From the NCBI GenBank assembly GCA_040374085.1, contig JBEIVB010000140.1, forward strand, positions 1 through 5,203: 5,203 nucleotides of DNA. The letters run 5' to 3'. Positions 1 to 5,203 of this stretch are shown here, one piece after another (positions within the stretch are counted from its first letter, which is position 1; each line of letters begins with the position of its first letter). The notes under the pieces were generated by a model. That model made no database searches. It was given only the letters and a program-made list of their open reading frames with translations, and had not been told where the DNA came from. Position numbers and translations under genes: made by a program. This DNA comes from JBEIVB01 sp040374085. GTDB lineage: Bacteria > Bacteroidota > Bacteroidia > UBA4408.

Positions 1-102
1 AACCTCCACCCTATTCAGTAGATATCAGTCGGTGTTTCCTCATTATTCACTTAAGCTTCTTCTTTCCAAAGCACAAGTAAAAGGCGCTTAACCCTACTCA
101 CC

Positions 103-2205
103 TCAATCTCTCACACAACGCACACTGGATCCACTTCGGCGGTCGAAGCTGTTGCCGAACATGGTGTCGGTGTTGCCCTCCAGATAGGAGACACCGGCTG
201 CATTGGTTCCACCCACCTGAGAGCTCCACCAATACCCTTTGTACCCAAAGCCAGTGAAAGCTCCGTTCATATCCCGATAGCCTCCCGGTAAGCCAGAAAA
301 TCCTGTGCTGTTGGTAGCGTTGGTGTTGGGTGCATACCAATATCCATTCAAACCCTCAATGGTTCCGGCTGATTTTAGCTGTCCTCCGGCGCCGGGGTTG
401 AGGCTGAGGATTAAACTGTTCCACTCGGAATTATCGGGTACGTGCCAGCCTGTGGGGCACAAGCCCCTAGGGTCGGCAACAGCATAATGGTTGTAAAACT
501 TTCCGTAGGGGCAATTTCTGTTCAAGCTGTCGTTTTGCACAAAGCAAGAGTAGCCCATAAGCAAAGCGAGGTTCCACCCTGAGTTATCGGAAACTACCGG
601 AATGGCATCGCCGTTGCGGTATTTATAGGTCTTTAGATTCTCGGCCATCCACTCTTTGTTTCCAATCACTATGGTTTTATAGGTGTAGCCCGATTGGTCT
701 GTTACCGTGCCATAGGTAAGTGCCGGATTGTGTACATAGTTTGCACCGCAGGCATGAGGTCCAACCAAAACCTGAGCCGCAACCACTCTGGTGAGGGTAC
801 AGGTGGTGCCGCCCATGTTTAATGCAAACGATGCAGTGCCGGAGCCGCTGGGTGTTCCGGTTATGGTGTAGGTGAGGCTGCCGGCTCTGTTGGCAAAGTT
901 GCCCGCAGCCACCGCAGCGAATAAACCGGTTACACCGGTAGAGGCCGTAATGCTGGTATTATAAAACCCACCGTTGCCACCGGTGTAGGGTACGATGCTG
1001 CTTACGCTAAGCGCTGCCAGGTTTTGGGTAAGCGTGCCGCTGTTAACCGCACTTCCGCAGTCGAGGCTGTTGATGGCGCCGAATGAGCCGTTGTTTCTGA
1101 TGCATCGAACCGAAAAGCCACTGCGCTTAAACTTGGGACTGCGGATTGCGCTGTTTGAGGTGTTGGCCATGTTGCGATCGAGGGCCAGTGTAGGGTCTGT
1201 ATTATCTTGGGTAGCCGTCCACAAATACGCATTCAAACCCAGGTTTTGAGTAAAATTGCCGGAAAACGCGTTTCGGAAGCTGGCGGGTAACGCTGAGAAA
1301 CCCGTGCTGTTGGTGCCCAGGGTGCCTGCAGAATAGTTCCACAGGCCATCGCCTTGTAAAATGCTTCCTGCCGATTTTAGCGCAGCTCCGGCAGTATTGG
1401 CCGAGACACCGCCGTTTGCATTTGGATCGAGGAAATTGAGGAGGGTGCTGAATTCATTATCGGAGGGCACATGCCAGCCCGAAGGACAAAGCTGACGCGA
1501 ATCTACACAGGCAAACCAGTTATAGCTTTTCCCATATGGACATGCATAACTTGGATCATCCAGATAATGACACCAGGCACCTAAATTGGTGGTGCTCCAA
1601 CCCGTAGCATTCAATCCTGTGACGATGGGTTCTCCGTTTCGGTAAACAGAGGTATTCAAATTTTCTGCCATCCACTCCTGACTTCCAATAACTACAGTCT
1701 TATATACATTTCCTCCCTGATCGGTTAAGCTGCCGTAGCTTACTGCTGAATTGTGCACGTTGGCGGCGCCGCAGGTATGCACGCCGGTTCCGGGCACACC
1801 GCTGCTGTTCACCACCAGGCTGAGGGTGCAGGACTGACCTCCGATTCCCAAAGCAAAACTGGCAGTTCCGGCTATTACCGGAGTTCCGGTGATGGCGTAG
1901 GTTAAGGTGCCTGATCCATTGGCAAAATTACCGGGCAAAAGGGTGGCTGTTAAACCCAGTATTCCGGTAGAGGCTACCGCTTGTCCGCCGTAGGGCCCAC
2001 CGTTGCCGCCGGTGTAGGGCACGGTGCAGGTAACGCCACTGGCCGTGACACCGGCTGTGAGAGTGTTGTTGGTGGTGGAGGCCGCACAATTGAGTGAAGC
2101 AATGGAAGCCGATCGACCCGATTTGAGCTGACCACCGAGCAATTGCGCAAACGCCACACCGGGCAGGACGCAAATAGCCCATAGTATATAAAAACAGTAT
2201 TTCAT
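103..2205 (-). CDS. Exported protein with two tandem [beta-domain + FISUMP] units
   Basis: This 700-residue protein is complete, with ATG at 2203-2205 and stop TGA at 103-105. Residues 1-20 form a signal peptide with a hydrophobic core ending GVAFA before Q21, so the start is well placed; there is no lipobox. The mature part is two copies of one unit: a beta-type domain (about 35-132 and 377-475, each with VPYTGGNGG and ITGTP), a short linker (CGAxxVHN), then a FISUMP domain (about 159-371 and 500-700). FISUMP signatures in both copies are EWMAENL, the YRNG box, CP[ST]GWHVP and a final SVRC[IV]R. The family is common in Fibrobacter and Bacteroidota exported proteins, and its biochemical role is not established. 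The mature protein has 16 cysteines, suggesting disulfides. It has no T9SS sorting domain and stops right after FISUMP 2. It lies 26 bases downstream of the collagen-like gene, probably in the same operon. Domain naming is firm; a surface or adhesive role is inference. Confidence 0.93.
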   Translation of the reverse strand: MKYCFYILWAICVLPGVAFAQLLGGQLKSGRSASIASLNCAASTTNNTLTAGVTASGVTCTVPYTGGNGGPYGGQAVASTGILGLTATLLPGNFANGSGTLTYAITGTPVIAGTASFALGIGGQSCTLSLVVNSSGVPGTGVHTCGAANVHNSAVSYGSLTDQGGNVYKTVVIGSQEWMAENLNTSVYRNGEPIVTGLNATGWSTTNLGAWCHYLDDPSYACPYGKSYNWFACVDSRQLCPSGWHVPSDNEFSTLLNFLDPNANGGVSANTAGAALKSAGSILQGDGLWNYSAGTLGTNSTGFSALPASFRNAFSGNFTQNLGLNAYLWTATQDNTDPTLALDRNMANTSNSAIRSPKFKRSGFSVRCIRNNGSFGAINSLDCGSAVNSGTLTQNLAALSVSSIVPYTGGNGGFYNTSITASTGVTGLFAAVAAGNFANRAGSLTYTITGTPSGSGTASFALNMGGTTCTLTRVVAAQVLVGPHACGANYVHNPALTYGTVTDQSGYTYKTIVIGNKEWMAENLKTYKYRNGDAIPVVSDNSGWNLALLMGYSCFVQNDSLNRNCPYGKFYNHYAVADPRGLCPTGWHVPDNSEWNSLILSLNPGAGGQLKSAGTIEGLNGYWYAPNTNATNSTGFSGLPGGYRDMNGAFTGFGYKGYWWSSQVGGTNAAGVSYLEGNTDTMFGNSFDRRSGSSVRCVRD
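106..1077 (-). repeat. Internal duplication, unit 2 (residues 377-700)
   Basis: This is the C-terminal copy of the beta-domain plus FISUMP unit. It keeps the more canonical FISUMP ending (GYRD, then WWSS, then SVRCVRD), whereas unit 1 has SFRN and LWTAT at the matching places. The best-kept stretch at DNA level is 27 bases at 967-993, which matches 1996-2022 in unit 1 with two differences. Confidence 0.85.
1093..2103 (-). repeat. Internal duplication, unit 1 (residues ~35-371)
   Basis: This is the N-terminal copy of the beta-domain plus FISUMP unit in the 700-residue protein. It matches unit 2 in domain order and in the motifs VPYTGGNGG, GNFAN, ITGTP, GTASFAL, EWMAENL, CPYGK.YN and GWHVP. 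It is slightly longer than unit 2 and carries two cysteines (C60, C233) that unit 2 lacks. Copies are clearly homologous but diverged, so the duplication is old. Confidence 0.85.
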
Positions 2206-2231
2206 CGTTTGGGAATTTTATAACCTATTCA

Positions 2232-3575
2232 TCAATTTTCGGTAGCCATGCTCACGTAAACGATGCTGCCCGCCACAATAAAAGAATACATGTGAGCCTT
2301 GTTGGGCGCCATGGCGGATGTTCCCATATACTTGAACGTGAACCCGGGTGCGGTAAATGCGGCAGCGCCGGAGTTGGAGGTTCCGGTAAGCACCAGCGTA
2401 TACGCACCGCCATTTTTCAGATTGCTCAGGGTGAAGGCACCGGATATGGCAGAGGTATAGGCGAGGTTGCTTTGCGAAAAATCAAGGGTGGTTGCCGACC
2501 CTGCATTGAAGGCAGATGCGTTGGTGGCGGCCCCGCTTACCTCCAGCTTACTGGTGGGGGTTGATGTGCCAATGCCCACATTGCCTCCATTGTTGAAGAC
2601 GTTGCTGTTGTTTACCACCCAAGCAGTTCCATTCCAGTAGGGCGTATTTCCGGCTGCAGAGCCGGCAGACAGAACTCCGGCAGGACCTTGTGGACCCGTT
2701 GCACCGGCTGCACCGGCTGCACCCGCTGCACCTGTGGCTCCGGTGGGGCCTTGCGGTCCTTGTAAACCCTGTGCACCGGTTGTTCCGGCCGGTCCTTGTG
2801 GACCCACCAGTGAAACTCCGGTTGTTGGCCATGCCGATGCCGACCTTGGTCCGAAAAGGGTGTTGGTGGTGGTGTTGATGTAGAAATCTCCGGCACTGCC
2901 GACACTGGATGTTGGATTCGTGATGCCGTTCAATACCGTTCTTCCGTTTGCTCCTGCTGCTCCGGTGGGGCCTGCAGGGCCTTGAGCACCCGCAGCACCG
3001 GCCGAGCCTTGAGCGCCCGTGGCACCGGTTGCACCTGCAGGTCCCTGGGGACCGGCAGATCCGGTAGCTCCGGTTGCTCCCTGAGGTCCCTGTGTTCCTT
3101 GTGGTCCCTGAGGTCCTTGTGGTCCTTGTGGTCCCTGTGGTCCCTGTGGTCCCTGAGGCCCGGGAGTGCTGCTGCCGCTTACCGTGGCATACATAGCATA
3201 AGGAACGCTTAATAACGCAGAAGTTCCGGTAATGCTGTAACTCGTTCCACCGGTTGGATCGGTTTCAGTTTTTACGAAATAAGGGCCGTTGGACCAATTG
3301 ATCGAGGCAAGATTGCCGCTGACCACCGCGCCACCTCCAATCTCCAGGCTCACCAATCCTTCGGTGTTCGTAGTGCCGGTGTGGGTTTCAACATACACAG
3401 GTGTGCCCGTGGCTGAGCCTTGTAAAATACTGACGCGCATACCAATGCTTTGATTGGTAACCAAGGCGTTGCTGCTGTTTCGTATCACCGCTTGATAGCT
3501 CATCTTGTTGGGCGATTGAGCCATAGCCGCTGCAGTCAACAATAGGGCCGTGCATAAAGGAAGCAATCGTTTCAT
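2232..3575 (-). CDS. Exported collagen-like fibre protein
   Basis: This is a 447-residue protein with ATG at 3573-3575 and stop TGA at 2232-2234. The frame stays open 26 codons further up (to 3653), but the internal ATG is preferred because it begins a good signal peptide (MKRLLPLC to AMAQ, residues 1-20). Residues 22-130 form a Bacteroidota exported-protein N-domain (PNKMSYQAVIRN at its start, SVPYAMYA at its end). Two Gly-X-Y blocks follow: residues 139-211 (24 triplets) and 258-300 (14 triplets). They are split by a non-collagen insert at 212-257 (GDFYINTTTNTLFGPR, WPTTGVSLVGP), a module I recall from other bacterial and phage collagen-like proteins. Residues 330-345 carry the VGIGTSTPTSKLEV motif seen in phage tail-fibre and surface proteins. 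Residues 360-447 form a beta-rich C-terminal domain. The mature protein has no cysteine. Collagen repeats imply a trimer. There is no T9SS domain. It is probably the first gene of a two-gene operon. Role in surface fibres is inference. Confidence 0.92.
   Translation of the reverse strand: MKRLLPLCTALLLTAAAMAQSPNKMSYQAVIRNSSNALVTNQSIGMRVSILQGSATGTPVYVETHTGTTNTEGLVSLEIGGGAVVSGNLASINWSNGPYFVKTETDPTGGTSYSITGTSALLSVPYAMYATVSGSSTPGPQGPQGPQGPQGPQGPQGPQGTQGPQGATGATGSAGPQGPAGATGATGAQGSAGAAGAQGPAGPTGAAGANGRTVLNGITNPTSSVGSAGDFYINTTTNTLFGPRSASAWPTTGVSLVGPQGPAGTTGAQGLQGPQGPTGATGAAGAAGAAGATGPQGPAGVLSAGSAAGNTPYWNGTAWVVNNSNVFNNGGNVGIGTSTPTSKLEVSGAATNASAFNAGSATTLDFSQSNLAYTSAISGAFTLSNLKNGGAYTLVLTGTSNSGAAAFTAPGFTFKYMGTSAMAPNKAHMYSFIVAGSIVYVSMATEN
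2676..2804 (-). repeat. Collagen-like Gly-X-Y block 2
   Basis: This encodes 14 Gly-X-Y triplets plus a closing Gly (residues 258-300), starting GPQGPAGTTG and ending GPQGPAG. It includes a GAA x3 run. It is separated from block 1 by a 46-residue non-collagen insert (212-257), so the triple helix should be interrupted there. Confidence 0.93.
2943..3161 (-). repeat. Collagen-like Gly-X-Y block 1
   Basis: This encodes 24 uninterrupted Gly-X-Y triplets plus a closing Gly (residues 139-211). It starts with seven GPQ triplets, then GTQ and GPQ, and passes into mixed GAT, GAQ, GPA and GAA triplets. Runs of Gly-X-Y of this length form triple helices in characterised bacterial collagens. Confidence 0.95.
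3081..3161 (-). repeat. 9-base tandem array coding (Gly-Pro-Gln)n
   Basis: Nine consecutive 9-base units encode GPQ x7, GTQ, GPQ. Units follow GGA-CCN-CAR, with changes mostly at third positions (CCA/CCT, CAA/CAG, one GGG). Length changes of whole units would stay in frame and alter only fibre length. Confidence 0.9.
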
Positions 3576-3878
3576 GGGAGGTAAGATTTGTAGATTGGAG
3601 GAAGATGAAGAGGTTTGGTTATTTGGTGTGAAGTTATGGGAAAACGTTAACAAAAAAAGAAAGCAGAGCCCATTTCACCCATCTTTCTGAAGGAGGGGTT
3701 GTCTCAGTGGAATCCATAGAAAAAAGGTTAGACTCGCCATTTTGTATTCACGCTGTTGCGGTGGAAATATTGAGCATGCGGTTTGTGTTGAAGGCTGGCA
3801 TAACAACATTTATGCCAAAAAAATTCAGATGGGTAAGATTTAAAGTAAAGTGGTTTCAGCAGCATTCAACTAAATTGC

Positions 3879-3890
3879 ATACCCGGGTAT
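3879..3890. promoter_or_regulatory. Perfect 12-base palindrome, candidate operator
   Basis: ATACCCGGGTAT is a perfect inverted repeat with no spacer. It ends 34 bases before the S51 peptidase start codon, a place where a dimeric regulator could sit over the promoter. A GC-centred palindrome stands out in this AT-rich spacer. No regulator or other copy is visible in the window, so the role is a guess. Confidence 0.25.
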
Positions 3891-3912
3891 TTAAACCGGT
3901 AAAAAAAATCAT

Positions 3913-3920
3913 TAGGTTTG
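3913..3920 (+). promoter_or_regulatory. Possible Bacteroidota -7 element (TAGGTTTG)
   Basis: TAGGTTTG fits the published Bacteroidota -7 consensus TAnnTTTG exactly. It ends 4 bases before the ATG at 3925, so transcription would begin at or next to the start codon, giving a leaderless message. No -33 TTG is seen at the usual distance upstream, so this may be chance. Confidence 0.2.
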
Positions 3921-3924
3921 AACT

Positions 3925-5203
3925 ATGAAAACCCTATACCACACTCTATTCATCGGCTTAATGGTGCTGAGCAAGGCACAGGCACAAACCTACACCTCGT
4001 ACCGCACCGGATCGGCAACCGACACCCTTACCCAGCCTTTGGGCGGAGTGTGCCTAATGGGGGGTGCTACCGAAGACGACAATGCCATGAAATGGTTCCT
4101 GCAACGCGCCAACGGGGGCGATGTATTGGTACTGAGAGCCACCGGGTCCAATGGCTACAACGATTACCTATACAGCCAGCTTGGGATTCCGGTTCATTCG
4201 GTTGAAACCATTGTGTGCAACCAGGCGGGTGCGGCCTTCGATCCATACGTTCAGCAGCGCATTGCTCAGGCCGAAGCCGTTTGGTTTGCAGGAGGGAATC
4301 AATGGACCTACATCACCTACTGGCGCAACACCCCCGTAGACAGCTTGCTGAACATTGCCATCCACCAGCGGCGCATAGTTATTGGCGGAACCAGCGCGGG
4401 CATGGCCATACAAGGTCAGCACTACTTCAGTGCCCAAAACGGCACCGCCACCTCGGCAACGGCACTTGCCAACCCCTTCGCCAATACCATAACACCCGAT
4501 ACCGCTGCATTTCTCTCCAACAACTGGCTAACCCAAACCATTACCGATACCCACTTCGATAACCCCGACCGCAGAGGCCGTTTGGTGGTGTTCCTGGCCA
4601 GACTTTTCGCCATGAACATGAACCCATCCAAAGCCATTGCCTGCGACGAATACACGGCAGTGTGCATCGATACCCTGGGTATGGCCAAAATTTTTGGACA
4701 ATACCCGGCAAGCGATGATAATGCCTATTTTATACAACTCAATTGCGATATCGATTCACCCGGTCCGGAAACCTGTGCGGCCGGAGTACCTTTAACCTGG
4801 AACCACGACAGCCTTGCGCTGAGGGTATATCAAGTAAAAGGAACCGCCACCGGACGCAACACCTTGTCTCTTGCCGATTGGAAAACCGGTGCAGGCGGCA
4901 CTTGGCTCTTCTGGAGTGCAAGCTCCGGTACCTTTGCCAGCCAACCCGGCACCGCACCCAATTGCAACGTGCAAGGCCTTAAGTCATTGCAGAGCGAATG
5001 CCTTGTCTATCCGAATCCGGCTGAAGACTGGGTCATTTGGAGAAGCAAAGGACTTGGAATGCCCCTTACGGTTTCGGCCGTAAATGCGATGGGGCAAATG
5101 CAGCACCTGCCTTGGAACCAACTCTCCGAGGGAGAAGTGCGCCTGGATGTATCGGGTCTTCCAAAGGGTTTTTATCTGTTGCATGCAATAGGAAGAAACG
5201 GAA
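3925..5203 (+). CDS. Cyanophycinase-like S51 peptidase with T9SS sorting domain (3' end cut off)
   Basis: ATG at 3925 opens a frame that runs 426 codons to the window edge without a stop. Residues 1-20 (MKTLYHTLFIGLM to AQA) form a signal peptide, which supports this start. Residues ~36-270 match peptidase S51/cyanophycinase: glycine strand GGVCLMGGATEDDNAM (40-55), GGNQ (123-126), nucleophile motif GGTSAG with Ser157, DTHF with His210 followed by RRGRL, and CDEYTA with Glu242. The family cleaves isoaspartyl bonds, as in beta-Asp-Arg of cyanophycin. Residues ~270-350 are a less clear domain. From ~359 a T9SS type A sorting domain begins (VYPNPAEDW, then VSAVNAMGQM, then LDVSGLPKGFYLL), so the enzyme should cross the outer membrane and be released or anchored. 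Only the final strand of that domain is missing. Pocket residues partly differ from characterised cyanophycinase. It is divergent from the collagen-like operon. The fold call is strong; the substrate is unknown. Confidence 0.92.
   Translation, partial: MKTLYHTLFIGLMVLSKAQAQTYTSYRTGSATDTLTQPLGGVCLMGGATEDDNAMKWFLQRANGGDVLVLRATGSNGYNDYLYSQLGIPVHSVETIVCNQAGAAFDPYVQQRIAQAEAVWFAGGNQWTYITYWRNTPVDSLLNIAIHQRRIVIGGTSAGMAIQGQHYFSAQNGTATSATALANPFANTITPDTAAFLSNNWLTQTITDTHFDNPDRRGRLVVFLARLFAMNMNPSKAIACDEYTAVCIDTLGMAKIFGQYPASDDNAYFIQLNCDIDSPGPETCAAGVPLTWNHDSLALRVYQVKGTATGRNTLSLADWKTGAGGTWLFWSASSGTFASQPGTAPNCNVQGLKSLQSECLVYPNPAEDWVIWRSKGLGMPLTVSAVNAMGQMQHLPWNQLSEGEVRLDVSGLPKGFYLLHAIGRNG

Larger units (their letters stand above)
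3576..3924. other. Divergent intergenic region, 349 bases
   Basis: This stretch lies between the starts of the minus-strand collagen-like gene and the plus-strand S51 peptidase gene and should hold both promoters. By eye it is richer in A and T than the flanking genes. It contains a 12-base palindrome (3879-3890), one match to the Bacteroidota -7 consensus TAnnTTTG (3913-3920), and an A-run (3901-3908). A GTG-started 73-codon frame (3707-3928) follows an AGGAGGGG at 3691-3698, but its peptide is unrecognised and unconvincing. I found no TAnnTTTG match on the minus strand for the collagen-like operon, and no RNA gene. Confidence 0.7.

Noticed and set aside
69..89. Weak hairpin downstream of the FISUMP gene as a terminator
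   Set aside because: The stem is only six pairs with one G-U pair and a 9-base loop, and on the minus-strand transcript no U-run follows it. It is too weak to call a terminator.
2206..2231. Separate promoter for the FISUMP gene in the 26-base gap
   Set aside because: No TAnnTTTG match on the minus strand and too little room; read-through from the collagen-like gene is simpler.
3081..3161. CRISPR-like repeat array
   Set aside because: The 9-base units have no spacers and are codons for Gly-Pro-Gln in a long open frame.
2982..3212. Plus-strand frame opposite the collagen repeats (Ser-Leu-Trp rich)
   Set aside because: It is the mirror image of the Gly-Pro-Gln repeats; its composition is explained entirely by the coding strand beneath it.
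3576..3653. Upstream extension of the collagen-like gene by 26 codons
   Set aside because: The extra N-terminus (polar, Ser-rich) would bury the clear signal peptide that starts at the ATG at 3573-3575.
3580..3841. Direct repeat GGTAAGATTT at 3580-3589 and 3832-3841
   Set aside because: Ten bases in an AT-rich spacer can repeat by chance, the copies are about 250 bases apart, and nothing flanks them that suggests a mobile element or binding array.
4215..4562. 115-codon plus-strand frame inside the S51 peptidase gene
   Set aside because: It overlaps in another frame a gene with clear family motifs and has no recognisable features itself.

Overview
The window most likely comes from a member of the Bacteroidota. 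Three things point there. One protein ends in a Type IX secretion (T9SS) type A sorting domain. Another carries FISUMP (Fibrobacter succinogenes major paralogous) domains. A third starts with the 'PNKMSYQAVIRN' to 'SVPYAMYA' N-terminal domain that is very common in exported proteins of this phylum. The genes do not rely on Shine-Dalgarno sites, which also fits. Genus and family cannot be fixed from what is here. All three genes encode predicted exported proteins with cleavable-looking signal peptides; nothing here looks cytoplasmic.

Layout. Positions 1-102 lie downstream of the first gene and hold nothing I can name with confidence. Two genes on the minus strand follow each other with a 26-base gap and probably form one transcript, read from right to left. 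The upstream one (2232-3575) encodes a 447-residue collagen-like protein with two Gly-X-Y blocks and a C-terminal region that looks like a phage-fibre head. The downstream one (103-2205) encodes a 700-residue cysteine-rich protein built from two tandem copies of a unit, each a roughly 100-residue beta-type domain followed by a FISUMP domain. A 349-base, AT-richer intergenic region (3576-3924) separates this pair from a divergent plus-strand gene (3925 to beyond the window end). That gene encodes a cyanophycinase-like peptidase of family S51 with a T9SS sorting domain; its last few residues are cut off by the window edge.

Function. The minus-strand pair looks like cell-surface or extracellular structural/adhesive material: a fibre-forming trimer and a disulfide-rich partner. 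The plus-strand gene looks like a secreted or surface-anchored serine peptidase. It has the family's catalytic Ser, His and Glu motifs but some different substrate-pocket residues, so its substrate may be cyanophycin, other isoaspartyl peptides, or something else. Whether the divergent gene is functionally tied to the pair is unknown; only adjacency is seen. No RNA gene, CRISPR array, insertion sequence, attachment site or origin was recognised. The most interesting items are the exported S51 peptidase with a modified pocket and the internally duplicated FISUMP protein, whose cysteine pattern is conserved between copies.
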